NCBI GenBank assembly: GCA_944393385.1 | Contig: CALYAA010000016.1 | Location: 1-44,892, forward strand | DNA from: an uncultured Clostridia bacterium | GTDB lineage: Bacteria > Bacillota > Clostridia > TANB77 > CAG-508 | Length of the DNA stretch: 44,892 nt | Direction: 5' to 3' | Shown: in pieces, positions 25,401 through 34,134 of the stretch | Layout: each line of letters opens with the position of its first letter | How positions within the stretch are numbered: the stretch's first letter is position 1 | Notes under the pieces: generated by a model | Database searches by the model: none | Told to the model about the DNA's origin: nothing | Seen by the model: only the letters and a program-made list of their open reading frames with translations | Program-made: the position numbers and the translations under genes

Positions 25401-27222
25401 ATGTAATATCATTGTATTCTATTGCTATTGTTTTGTTTGGTACAATTAATCCTGTTATATGTTTTACTTGTACTTTAAAGTTATATTCACTTCCTGAAAT
25501 AGCATAATTTTTGTCTTTTATTATTTCATATATATAATTTTGTAATTCGTAATTTTCTATTGTGATTGCTCTTGATGCAATTACAGTGTTTTTGTAATAT
25601 AGTGATATATATATATCTTCACCATCAACATGGTTTTCTAATTCTATTTTGTAGTTGATATTTCCTTCTTCATCAACTTGTACTTTTTGTTTTTCTTCTT
25701 CTCCAAGTTGAATATAAAATTCATCTTCTAATTCATCATAGAAAAGCTCTTTTGGAACAAATCCCCAAATGTTTATGGTGTCTGTATTTTTATATAATGG
25801 TCTGTCTGTATATAAATATCCTGTTGGATAATTTTCTAAATCATAATTATATATTCCTATTACTAGTTTATTTTCAGTATTTCCTACTTTGACATATTTT
25901 ACTGTTTGTGATCCATCTGAAATTCCTTTAAATTCTACTATTCCGTCTTTATTTGTTTTTTGCTCTTTTCCTGAATATTCTACATTGATGTTTTCTGCTA
26001 AATTATTTCCTTGTGCTACCCATACAATAATATCTCTTTCAGTTGATATTGCATATCCTGCTATGTCATTTATTTGTATAGGACAGTTAAATAATTCTAT
26101 TCCTTCCTGTGTTTGTATGCTTGCTACATAATATCCATCTGTTAGATTTTTGTTTAATTGGATATAATTGTTTTTTAATTCATATTCATATTCTTCTGCT
26201 TCTACTGAATTTGTATAATTTCCTGTGTTTAAATATTCTATAAATGCATCTGTTGAATTGAATTTACTTATTTCTACTTTTCCTATTTCACTATTACTTG
26301 TACTGTAATTTATTGTATAATATATTTTTATTTGTTCATCTTTTTTGAATGTGCTTATTTTGTCTATTGAATTTGTATTATATGTAAATTTAGGCATTTC
26401 ATCTTCTGTATTTACTGTAAAGCTGAATGTATAATCACTTTCTAGTACTTTGTCTTCCGCTTCTATTCCTTTAGCTATATTTATAATGTATTTTTGACTT
26501 TCTTTTAGTTCTTCACTTGGTATTAGTCTCCATATATTTCCATAATGTTCCCAGGTTCCTTTTATTTCTGGTGTTATTGTTATATTATTTTGTATTTCTT
26601 CTATACCAGCATAAGAAAATTTAATTTCAATACTTGTGTTTTTAGAAACTGTATTTTCTCCATTTGCTGGATATGTACTTGTTACTGATAGTTTATTTGA
26701 TGTTTGATATGCCCAACTGTCTTCTGTTATTTTATCTTTTATGTACTGTAATTTTAATATTGTATTGTCTGGTATATTTTGCTTAAATTCTAGTTTATAT
26801 TGTTCATCATTTATCTTTTTTATTTCATAATCAAGAGGTGGTTCTATGTATATGCTTCTTTGTACATCTTCTTTAGTTGTTTTTTGTCCATCTGTGTATA
26901 TAATAAATTCTGTATCATTTGCTATTATTCCATTATTTATTTTTGTGGGTTCTATGGATTTTATTGCTACAACTGTTGTAGTTATTTCTGGTTCATTAAA
27001 TAGATTTTTGTTTATTAACAAGTCTGCTGTAAATATTATTATTAATACTGCTACTATTGATATTAATGGTTTTAATTTATTATATTTTATGTTTTTGCTC
27101 TTTTTATAGTTTGATTTTTCTTGTTCTACTTTTTGTTTGATTTTTTCTTGCATCTCTTGTGGCATTTGAATTTTTCCTTTTAATTTTTCTTTTAAAATTT
27201 TATCTAATTCATTATTATCCAT
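22450..27222 (-). CDS. membrane-anchored anti-sigma/alpha-2-macroglobulin-like protein
   Basis: About 1,590 residues. A cytoplasmic N terminus of roughly 50 residues (DKILKEKLKGKIQMPQEM) resembles anti-sigma tails. One membrane segment follows (LISIVAVLIIIFTADLLI), then an Ig-like domain (TSTYPANGENTVSKNTSIEI) and macroglobulin-type domains: TDRPLYKNTDTINIWGFV (MG2-like), GDEVTLKIKTTNKGNPIKS with VSVVNKAVFEIEQD, a glycine-rich bait-like stretch (GGGGDGEPRGDFGD near residue 1030) and YIVTVHSANKDLYLGV. I see no CxEQ thioester; the C-terminal third is helical, then strand-rich. I prefer the ATG at 22450-27222 (12 bases after AAAGGAG); the longer frame from 27255 has no such site. It overlaps the sigma gene by eight bases and is therefore translationally coupled. 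Confidence 0.8.
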   Translation of the reverse strand: MDNNELDKILKEKLKGKIQMPQEMQEKIKQKVEQEKSNYKKSKNIKYNKLKPLISIVAVLIIIFTADLLINKNLFNEPEITTTVVAIKSIEPTKINNGIIANDTEFIIYTDGQKTTKEDVQRSIYIEPPLDYEIKKINDEQYKLEFKQNIPDNTILKLQYIKDKITEDSWAYQTSNKLSVTSTYPANGENTVSKNTSIEIKFSYAGIEEIQNNITITPEIKGTWEHYGNIWRLIPSEELKESQKYIINIAKGIEAEDKVLESDYTFSFTVNTEDEMPKFTYNTNSIDKISTFKKDEQIKIYYTINYSTSNSEIGKVEISKFNSTDAFIEYLNTGNYTNSVEAEEYEYELKNNYIQLNKNLTDGYYVASIQTQEGIELFNCPIQINDIAGYAISTERDIIVWVAQGNNLAENINVEYSGKEQKTNKDGIVEFKGISDGSQTVKYVKVGNTENKLVIGIYNYDLENYPTGYLYTDRPLYKNTDTINIWGFVPKELFYDELEDEFYIQLGEEEKQKVQVDEEGNINYKIELENHVDGEDIYISLYYKNTVIASRAITIENYELQNYIYEIIKDKNYAISGSEYNFKVQVKHITGLIVPNKTIAIEYNDITYRETTNEEGIVEFTITLNQRENESTIPYMDTIKIYNGDLEEYNTTQQYLEIYVISKNTYSKIEKTEGNKYQVTLYKLATDRNTQVDYDLQEIYDGFYNTEIEINLKETVYQRYMIGYQYNKYTKENEEEYSYEQISENTTNITKMVTQNGKIEFDTNTLDIKTDTEEKRYQYELQFKYKDGNGNEVIETEYIYDEYSIDNSGVFYESFESGDMLYEASYDIDMYSYYTYRYLLKRDKEEFTIGETVNLTLAECTENGIQEIQNQGKILRIVLQEDITKTDIIEDNNFNYTFEEKDFPGCKITSAYLYNGKFYRMPIYYFDFQEEDRKIDIEITADKEEYKPGDEVTLKIKTTNKGNPIKSTVNVSVVNKAVFEIEQDITNIAEKIYQNKNYPIYTYSTYRDYLSIMPELGGGGDGEPRGDFGDTAYFETISTNSKGEATVTFKLPDNVTTYIVTVHSANKDLYLGVDKTEITSKLDFFIQYTEPRNVKTTDDLVLNATSIAEEKYDVEYEFTIKELNQTLNATGSTNEITTVNFGKLPFGTYTAIIRGKHENQEDAIEYKFNIIESAQEIQNKETMDINNQSTIKPTKNPVVLEIYNKEMKQYLEYIDFIEQTLTQRLDTQIAYNKVQNLKNEYYKTQNAGNYINLSNYIGDSYFKNLKSGEEDIVLTALISKFAKEYYSSAITNGINTEIAKDDNIFEIYLLSSANNEPVLADLLYLKQEPDIDNYNKLLVTLSLEFLGDYQNAKELYNTIQLSEEEANQYKSLIALIETYIDNNNAITKINELIEEAPEDEYLRFAILAFFENNANEIEKQDTVKIISSDINETVTVNGMQVQTLTINSEDLNEIKFETESNDLVVSYYYQTLIENIKSDKIKKDISINLKGDLKKGNSVTLEINFNEKYDGEIRIALPNSLRLAEKEYDYNKYYLTNNQIDYVTFYKNENTTRMEIPLLVTLEGNYRFENIVCVYNGMYHISNSLDFTVK

Positions 27223-27751
27223 TAGCTTTTTCATCTCCTTTCTTTTTGTTTTCATTTAATATTGTGTCTTCTAGTTTTTTCCTTGCTCTTGATAGTCTTG
27301 TTTTTACCGTTCCTTCTGGGATTTTTATTATTTTTGATATCTCTTTAATACTAAAGTCTTCAAAATAGTATAAAATTACTATTTCTTTTAGTTCATCATT
27401 TAAGTTTCTAATTAGGTTTTTAAATTCTAATTCTTCATGTGTGTCATTATGTACTAGATTTTTTTGTTGTACATTTTCTAAATAGATTATTTTTTTGTTT
27501 TTATTACATATTTTGTAGCATTCGTTTATTAGTATTCTTGTTATCCATGTTTTGACATATTCTTCTTTTTTTAGTGTGTGGATATTTTCGAATACTTTTA
27601 CTGTAGTTGCTGAAATTGCATCATATATTTCGTCATCATTTTTTAGTATGCCAAATGCTACTCTGTATAATGTTTGCATGTTCTCAAGTATGATTTGTCC
27701 AATTTTGTCTGCATCTCCTTGCTTGGCTTTTTTTATCGTTTCTTTATCCAT
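27215..27751 (-). CDS. ECF-family RNA polymerase sigma factor
   Basis: 178 residues with sigma region 2 (LYRVAFGILKNDDEIYDAISATTVKVFENI and KTWITRILINECYK, residues 28-80) and region 4 (LNDELKEIVILYYFEDFSIKEISKIIKIPEGTVKTRLSRARKKLE, with the helix-turn-helix at about 130-155). There is no region 3, as in extracytoplasmic-function sigma factors. It directs RNA polymerase to its own regulon, probably envelope stress genes. It is followed directly, with overlap, by a gene whose cytoplasmic tail probably binds and holds it at the membrane. GGGGAG precedes the ATG. Confidence 0.9.
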   Translation of the reverse strand: MDKETIKKAKQGDADKIGQIILENMQTLYRVAFGILKNDDEIYDAISATTVKVFENIHTLKKEEYVKTWITRILINECYKICNKNKKIIYLENVQQKNLVHNDTHEELEFKNLIRNLNDELKEIVILYYFEDFSIKEISKIIKIPEGTVKTRLSRARKKLEDTILNENKKKGDEKANG

Positions 27752-27782
27752 CTTTCTCCCCTTTCTTTTTCTCTTTATTCTT

Positions 27783-27810
27783 TAGATTTTTTTAGCTCTC
27801 TTTTGGTTCA
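27783..27810 (-). promoter_or_regulatory. possible autoregulated ECF promoter
   Basis: On the minus strand TGAACC (27810-27805) is followed after 18 bases by TCTA (27786-27783), about 30 bases before the sigma gene. AACC at -35 is typical of ECF promoters. Spacing is a little long, so this is tentative. Confidence 0.3.
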
Positions 27811-27844
27811 CTTTTTTCAATTTTTTTCTTTAAGTGTTTTATAT

Positions 27845-27888
27845 AAAAAATAATCGATGTTCATTTATTAAGCAATCGATTATTTTTT
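27845..27888 (-). terminator. rho-independent terminator of the giant-helicase operon
   Basis: AAAAAATAATCGAT and ATCGATTATTTTTT form a perfect 14-base stem with a 16-base loop. It sits 23 bases after the stop of the 140-residue gene and isolates that operon from the sigma factor gene. Confidence 0.85.
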
Positions 27889-27910
27889 TCATTATTTTAT
27901 AAAATGTATA

Positions 27911-28333
27911 TTAACTAGTTGTTTTTAATTTTAATGCTGTATTTTCATCTACCAAACTTGTTATTCTTTTATCTAACTCATTTAATTTTTGCTCTTGTTC
28001 TGATATTTTTTCTGCATATAAAGACTTTTCATTTCTTAATAAAATTGTTACTTGTATTAAATCTGTTATTAATAAATCATCAGCCTGTATTTTTCCATTT
28101 TTTAGATTTGCGTATATTTTCAATATTCGTTCTTTTTCGACTTCATATTGTTCTCTTTTTTTTCTTATATTACTATCTTTGACTTTATTTTCATTTGAAA
28201 CATTTTCATTTGAGTTACTTTCATTCGAATTTTTTTCATTTAACAAGTATTTTTCTTCTTTGGTAAATATTTTTCGAAAAAGTTCTTTTATTTTATTTAA
28301 AAAATTTTTTATTATATTGTTATTTTCTTTCAT
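27911..28333 (-). CDS. coiled-coil protein following the giant helicase
   Basis: 140 residues. A basic amphipathic N terminus (NNIIKNFLNKIKELFRKIFTK) is followed by a low-complexity Asn/Ser/Glu linker with the repeated SNEN motif (residues 35-52), and then a helical region ending in a coiled coil (LYAEKISEQEQKLNELDKRITSLVDENTALKLK). No catalytic motif is seen and I do not recognise the family. The gene starts 38 bases after the stop of the 1,833-residue helicase and ends just before a terminator, so the two form an operon. Because both proteins end in coiled coils, a physical partnership is possible. Confidence 0.6.
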   Translation of the reverse strand: MKENNNIIKNFLNKIKELFRKIFTKEEKYLLNEKNSNESNSNENVSNENKVKDSNIRKKREQYEVEKERILKIYANLKNGKIQADDLLITDLIQVTILLRNEKSLYAEKISEQEQKLNELDKRITSLVDENTALKLKTTS

Positions 28334-28371
28334 TTTTAAAAATTTTCCTTCTCTTACGTAAAATTTTTATT

Positions 28372-31300
28372 TTACCTAAATTCTGTTAAATCTCTAATAT
28401 TTTGTAAACCTTGCTCAAGCATTGCTTTTTCCTTTTCTAATTTTTGAATTTTTCCTTTTTTGCCTTTTACATTTTCATATAATTTATCTAATTGTTCTTG
28501 TTTTTCTTGTATTTCTTTCATCGTTTTTTCTATTTCATTCATTAAGTCTTGTTTTATTTGTGGATACATCTCTCCAGCAGCATATAATATATATGTAATT
28601 CTATATTTTTCTTCATCAGCATTTCTGACGTTAAGACTTCGTAAGTATTCTTGAGCTGATTTTAAATATTGATTGTTTTTTTCTGTTGATAACATTCCTT
28701 GTATATAATTTCTTGCAAATGTAATATATTCGTGTTCTTGTCCATTTCTCAATTTTCCATTTTCATCTACATGGTATGCATTATATCCATTGTAAAAAAA
28801 CTCTCCTGTTTCTATATGTTTACCATCTTCATCAAAGAGATCACTGTCATATTTTGTTGTTATTTCTTTACCATATAATCTTTCAGTATTATTACCATCA
28901 ATATCAAATCCTCTTAAATCTCTTTTCTTTTTTGTAATAATATGTCTTCCATCTATATTAAATTTTCTTTTATTGTATGTTAATCCTGTTTCCAAATAAG
29001 TTCCATCTTGTTTAAACCCATGTGGGTCATAAATTTGACCATCTTGATCATGATAAAATCCTCTTTTACTAAATCCATGTAAATCATATCCATTAATAGT
29101 ATATCCTTCTGGATCTACTATTTCTTGTGTATCTATATATTTTCCATTTGATTGTAGTTTGCAATAATGTCCTAACCTATTAAATCCTCTTTCATTAACC
29201 CTTAAGCCAGTACTTTTTAATTTTCCATCTTCTTGTCTTTTATAGTAAATTCCATTTCTGTCAAAGTTATTTTCATCTAATCTACTACCTGTTTTTATAT
29301 TTATTCCATTTACATCAAATCCAAAATTATCATACTTACCATATGGTTTATCTGAATATCTTCCTCCTCGAATTGGATAATAGTTTCCTTCTAAATCAAA
29401 TCCATATTGGTTTTGTTTTATTCTAATTTGCTTTCCACTGACTGTTTTTCTAGTACATAATCCGTCTATTTCAAAACCATTATTGTCAAATTTTCTATCT
29501 GTTTTTTCAATTGTACCATCTTTTTTCTTTATATACCAATAACCATCTCTATCAAAACCTCTATCATTAATTTTTTGATGTGAATTAACATATTCTCTTC
29601 TATTTATAAATGTTCCGCTTTCACCTTCTTGAGCAGGTCTCCAATAATATCCATCCATATCAAAAAAATTATTATCTACAATCCTTCCTTCATAATAATC
29701 TGAATAATAATAGGCATTTTTAGGGTACCAACGTCCATATCTGCTAAAACCATAATAATTTATTTCACTTTCTGTTTCTATATATGTTCCATCTTTTTGA
29801 AGTTTGCAAAATTTACCATTTTTATTAAAACCATTATTGTCTACTTTTCGTCCTGTATTAATAAAAGTTCCATCTTCTTGTTGTTCATAAAATATACCAT
29901 CTTTGTCAAAATTATTTCTATCTATGCCATTTTTATTATAACCAGATCTGTCATAACCTTTTTTATTATAGCCATGTTCATCATATCCATCTACATCTAT
30001 TCCTTCTTCATTCCAGTAAGTTCCTGTTTCTATATTAATATTACCATATTCACTTGGTCCATTTATAATAAAACCATCTTTTACTGCACATATAAATCCT
30101 TTACCTTTTTTAAATTTTTCAAAAATACCACATTTTCTTAAAACATTAATATCATATTGTAGAAATTCACTTCTTCCATTATAAAATACTGTTCTAGCAT
30201 ATTGATATTCTTGTCCTATTGGATAATCCATTGGAAAATCTACTTCTTCTAAAATCAATTTTTTTATCTCTGGTGTTAAAGTTTCAAATATTTCTCCTAA
30301 AGTACTTTCTGGTTTTATACTATCATTATTAATGTCTATGCCATATTCTGATAATACATCTAATATAGAAATAATATTCCTTATTCTTAATTTTGCTCCT
30401 GGTTTTCTCTCTTTCTTTATTTCATTGGCTTTCTTAAATAAGTCTAAAAATCTTTTTTGTTCACCTACTACCTTAAATACATTATTTCTAGTAATGTTTT
30501 TTGCTCCTTCTTTAATAGGTATTTCTGGAATCTCTAAATTCCATAAGTCAATTGTTTTTCCTAATTCTAATACTTGTTCTATTTCATATATTTCTGTTTC
30601 ACTTAAATTATGGTTATTTATTCCTTCAAGATATTTCTCATATTTAGTTTTTATTATTTTTAATGTTCTCGCTTTTTTAAATTCTTCAATATCTTCGCTT
30701 TCTATGTCTGGAATATATCCGTGAAGATTAACCCAATTTACTATTAATTGTAATCTTTGTAAATCAGATGTGGGTGTAGTTCTGTTTGCCTCTCTATCCA
30801 TATTTTGTTCTAAATAATTGTTATATACATCAAAAATTATAGGTGCCTGACTTTCTTCTATAGGCTTTTGTGGATCTAAAGAATAAATACATCTTCCAAT
30901 TTGTTGTAAATACAATATTTTATGTTCAGCACTTATTGGTCTTAACATTATAATTCCATCTATACCATCAACATGAACACCTTCGTTTAACATATCTATT
31001 GCAAATATTAATTTTAAGTGTTCTGATTGTGATGATTCAAAATTTGATATTGCTGTTAAGTTTTCGCTTTTTCTTTCTCTATCACTTATTAGATAATCTA
31101 TTTGTGGTTCAGAATCTATATTTCTTAAATTCTCTTTTATTTTTTCTATTTCTGCTTTAACATATTCTTCTGAACTCATATCAGTATTGTTTCTTGGTAA
31201 AAATACAATATATCTTCCGTGTTTGTTGTTTATATTTTCTTCAAAAATTTTAGACATACCTTCTAATTGAGATTTTTGTATAATATCTTTCATTTCATCA

Positions 31301-33873
31301 TATATTTTTTTTATTTCCTCTTTTTTTTGAGGATTTGTTTCTTCTTCATACATCTTTCTAATTTCTTGATATTGTTCACTGTCTTGTAAAGAATAATCAA
31401 AAGTAACAACTCTTGGGCTAACAACAATTCCATCTTGCATTGCATCTAATAGATATATTTCAGATGCTAAATATCTTTTTTGTTTTATTTCTTCTATTGT
31501 ATATTCCCCTGTAGCTTCTGCAATTTCTCTTGCCATATTTCTTTTATCTACATCTCTTACAGGAGTTGCTGTTATTCCTAATATTTTGGCATTTGGATTA
31601 CCTTCTATTAAGTTTCTTATTTTGCTATCCCACTTTATAGCACCTGTTCTATGTAATTCATCAAATATAATTAAATCTGCATCATAGCTTTCTAAAAGTT
31701 CCTCATCTTTTCTTGTTAGACCTTGATAACAAAACATTTTTAAGTGTGGAAAAGCTTCTTCTATATTTGCATTCTCATCTTCCAATATATTTTTGGCAAT
31801 ATGTCTTTTTAATTGATTTAGAATTTCGATATTAGGAGCAAAATATAAAATATTTCCATTTTTATATTGCATCATTAAAGACATCGCTACAAATGATTTT
31901 CCCGCTCCTGTTGGTAAAATTGTAGCAGCATATCTTTTTTGCTGATGAATTTCGTTTACTTTATCAAGTGCACTTGCTTGATAATCTCTTAATTTGATTT
32001 TTGTTTCTGGTACAATATATGAATTATCTTCAATTCCTAATTGTTTATCCAATCTTGTTGGTAGTATTCTACAATTTAGATTTGGAACATTCTTTTCTAT
32101 TATATTTTCTAAATCTTCTGCTTTAGACAATTCAACGAAATCATATTGTTTATATCCATTGTCCATCAATAAATTTGTAATATAACCAGATATATTTTCT
32201 TGTTCAACTCCAGCATTTACAAAAGCATTGTATAATCTTTTACAATCAGCTCTTTCTATTTGAGAAATTAACTTTTCTCTTTCTTCTTCTGTCATGTCCT
32301 TTTGTGTAATTGCTGTTTTATAAATTTTAGAAAAGTCTAATCCGTCTACTATAGTTTCTGCAAAATATCTATTTAATCTTTCTTCTCTTGTTTTGTTTAT
32401 ATCAATATTACTATGATTTAAATTTTCAATATAAATTTTTTGCTCTAATTCTGCTCCGTTATTAGATATTATTGTTTCAAGATCTTTTTTTGAAAGACTT
32501 TTTACTTTTTCATATATTTTTCTTTGTTCCTCATCTGAAAATTGTTTTCTACCGCCTCTATTCATATCAATATTTACAGATTCAGATATTTGTATTCCTC
32601 TTCCATTTTTTCTAGTAATTATTTTGTCATTTATTGCAACTGATTTTTGAGCTATTTCATCTATGGTTGCATCTAATTTGCTATCATTTATAATTTGTTT
32701 TAAAACATTTGCAAACTCTATTGATTTTCTTTGTGCTATACTTAAATTATATACAAATTGCGTAGCATTTTGAGCTTTTGAATAACTTATACTACCATTT
32801 GTTTTATCAAATATTTCTTCAACAGAAAAATTAGTATTGTTTTTCAAATTATTTTCATTTATAAGCACACTATCATTACTTAAATGTAAATCTATTTCTT
32901 CTCTACCATTTGAATAATATAGTTTGTTATCTCTTTCAATTAGTTCGTATCTTTGGTTTGTATATTCAATCAATTTGTTTTCTATTTCATTTATTGCTTG
33001 CTGTTCAATTCCTTGTTCTTTTGCGACTTGTAACAAAGCAAACATATTAAGGTTAATCTTAGATATTGGTACAAACTCGTCTTTACTTATTTCTCCATAA
33101 TGAACAAACTCTCTATTGGAAAATTCACTTCCTATTGTACTTGTTAATGATGATATATTTATATTGTTAAAAATTTCTGTTGGTAACATTCCATATATTT
33201 CAAGCAAAGTAAGTTTTCCAATTATTTTGTTGTATTCTAATTGTTGTTCTTCTGAAAAAGCTTGTCTTTTATTAAATCTTTTAAACATTGATTCTCGTGT
33301 TCTAATATTATTTGTAGTTGTATATCTTCCACTTAAACTTGTACTTTTAAATCTATCTACTATTATTTTTTTTATATCATTATAATTTTCTTTATTTTCT
33401 ATTTCGTGTACTAATCTTACAATTTCAGAATCTTGAGGTATTTGTGATATTCTGTTTTCTAAAATTCTATTAAGTTCTGAAATCATATATTGCCCTGCAT
33501 TATAAATTTGACTATCTTGTTCTTTTGGTACTTTTATCATTAAATATTTTTCACCATATTTTGAACCATAGTCTATAGAAACATTAGCATTTGAAGATAA
33601 TGAAATACAATTAGTTCCTCTATAAAAATTTACACTTTTGGTATGATCCCATATTTCTTTTAATGAAATTTCTGTTTCATTTGCATATCTATCATTTTCT
33701 GGGTATCTTTGCTTATTTGTAATTACTTTTTGTATCTCTCCATTATTTGAATTTATTCCTTCACTTATTTCTCTTTGGTCATCTAAATTTAATGCTCTAA
33801 ATAAGTAGTAGTTCTCTCCATCTTCTATTATATTAAAATTATTGATTGAAAATACATCCTCATTCATATTCAT
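28372..33873 (-). CDS. giant DEAD/DEAH helicase with N-terminal ART-like region and C-terminal repeats
   Basis: 1,833 residues from the first ATG; the ATG at 33867 has better spacing from AAGGA and may be the true start. Residues 80-110 (VNFYRGTNCISLSS then VSIDYG) resemble the R...S-x-S core of ADP-ribosyltransferase-like domains, although I find no clear catalytic glutamate. Residues 626-1030 are a superfamily II helicase: LRDYQASALDKV (Q-like), LPTGAGKS (653-660), IIFDELHR (735-742), GITATP (766-771), FAIDMLNEGVHVDGID (957-972) and QQIGRCI (990-996). Residues 1282-1695 are about a dozen degenerate units of the type D-x-x-G-[FY]-x-x-x-G with DGT-x-I-x-TG. A coiled coil ends the protein. The helicase likely remodels DNA or RNA; the repeats may bind a partner or surface. 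An operon partner follows at 27911-28333. Confidence 0.75.
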   Translation of the reverse strand: MNMNEDVFSINNFNIIEDGENYYLFRALNLDDQREISEGINSNNGEIQKVITNKQRYPENDRYANETEISLKEIWDHTKSVNFYRGTNCISLSSNANVSIDYGSKYGEKYLMIKVPKEQDSQIYNAGQYMISELNRILENRISQIPQDSEIVRLVHEIENKENYNDIKKIIVDRFKSTSLSGRYTTTNNIRTRESMFKRFNKRQAFSEEQQLEYNKIIGKLTLLEIYGMLPTEIFNNINISSLTSTIGSEFSNREFVHYGEISKDEFVPISKINLNMFALLQVAKEQGIEQQAINEIENKLIEYTNQRYELIERDNKLYYSNGREEIDLHLSNDSVLINENNLKNNTNFSVEEIFDKTNGSISYSKAQNATQFVYNLSIAQRKSIEFANVLKQIINDSKLDATIDEIAQKSVAINDKIITRKNGRGIQISESVNIDMNRGGRKQFSDEEQRKIYEKVKSLSKKDLETIISNNGAELEQKIYIENLNHSNIDINKTREERLNRYFAETIVDGLDFSKIYKTAITQKDMTEEEREKLISQIERADCKRLYNAFVNAGVEQENISGYITNLLMDNGYKQYDFVELSKAEDLENIIEKNVPNLNCRILPTRLDKQLGIEDNSYIVPETKIKLRDYQASALDKVNEIHQQKRYAATILPTGAGKSFVAMSLMMQYKNGNILYFAPNIEILNQLKRHIAKNILEDENANIEEAFPHLKMFCYQGLTRKDEELLESYDADLIIFDELHRTGAIKWDSKIRNLIEGNPNAKILGITATPVRDVDKRNMAREIAEATGEYTIEEIKQKRYLASEIYLLDAMQDGIVVSPRVVTFDYSLQDSEQYQEIRKMYEEETNPQKKEEIKKIYDEMKDIIQKSQLEGMSKIFEENINNKHGRYIVFLPRNNTDMSSEEYVKAEIEKIKENLRNIDSEPQIDYLISDRERKSENLTAISNFESSQSEHLKLIFAIDMLNEGVHVDGIDGIIMLRPISAEHKILYLQQIGRCIYSLDPQKPIEESQAPIIFDVYNNYLEQNMDREANRTTPTSDLQRLQLIVNWVNLHGYIPDIESEDIEEFKKARTLKIIKTKYEKYLEGINNHNLSETEIYEIEQVLELGKTIDLWNLEIPEIPIKEGAKNITRNNVFKVVGEQKRFLDLFKKANEIKKERKPGAKLRIRNIISILDVLSEYGIDINNDSIKPESTLGEIFETLTPEIKKLILEEVDFPMDYPIGQEYQYARTVFYNGRSEFLQYDINVLRKCGIFEKFKKGKGFICAVKDGFIINGPSEYGNINIETGTYWNEEGIDVDGYDEHGYNKKGYDRSGYNKNGIDRNNFDKDGIFYEQQEDGTFINTGRKVDNNGFNKNGKFCKLQKDGTYIETESEINYYGFSRYGRWYPKNAYYYSDYYEGRIVDNNFFDMDGYYWRPAQEGESGTFINRREYVNSHQKINDRGFDRDGYWYIKKKDGTIEKTDRKFDNNGFEIDGLCTRKTVSGKQIRIKQNQYGFDLEGNYYPIRGGRYSDKPYGKYDNFGFDVNGINIKTGSRLDENNFDRNGIYYKRQEDGKLKSTGLRVNERGFNRLGHYCKLQSNGKYIDTQEIVDPEGYTINGYDLHGFSKRGFYHDQDGQIYDPHGFKQDGTYLETGLTYNKRKFNIDGRHIITKKKRDLRGFDIDGNNTERLYGKEITTKYDSDLFDEDGKHIETGEFFYNGYNAYHVDENGKLRNGQEHEYITFARNYIQGMLSTEKNNQYLKSAQEYLRSLNVRNADEEKYRITYILYAAGEMYPQIKQDLMNEIEKTMKEIQEKQEQLDKLYENVKGKKGKIQKLEKEKAMLEQGLQNIRDLTEFR
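28780..30025 (-). repeat. coding repeat array in the giant helicase gene
   Basis: At protein level roughly a dozen units of 25-35 residues repeat the pattern D-[NERD]-x-G-F-[DN]-x-x-G-x-[FY], often with QEDGT or KDGT in the second half and TG at the end. DNA copies have diverged, so this is an old array and not a recent tandem expansion. Confidence 0.8.
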
Positions 33874-34013
33874 TTGTCCTTAATTATTTATTTTTTTATC
33901 ATTTTATCATTTTAAAAAATCTTAGTCAATATTCGTTACAACTCAACATTATATAAAGTTTTTTTATTTGTTTTTCTTATATTTGGCATTAAAATTTGTA
34001 ATAATATATTAAG

Positions 34014-34042
34014 TTGACTTTTTATGTAAAATTTGTTAAAAT
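34014..34042 (+). promoter_or_regulatory. promoter of the MYG1-family gene
   Basis: TTGACT (34014-34019), 17 bases, TAAAAT (34037-34042), about 90 bases before the ATG. It is followed immediately by two dyads. Confidence 0.6.
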
Positions 34043-34047
34043 ATAAG

Positions 34048-34090
34048 TATAATTGCATTGTACAATTATAGACAATTCTGTTGAATTGTC
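34048..34090. promoter_or_regulatory. two adjacent dyads, probable operator
   Basis: TATAATTG-N7-CAATTATA (34048-34070) and GACAATT-N6-AATTGTC (34071-34090). Both are built from the same half-site, CAATT/AATTG, giving four half-sites over 43 bases just downstream of the -10. This fits a dimeric repressor acting cooperatively; an RNA hairpin role is also possible. Confidence 0.5.
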
Positions 34091-34134
34091 AAGATTTGAC
34101 CGCCGAACATTGAAAAAAAATGGAGGTAAACATT

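Noticed and set aside
28780..30025. Repeats that at first look like a CRISPR or tandem satellite
   Set aside because: The region is one open frame; repeats are at protein level, with variable unit length and diverged DNA, without spacers.
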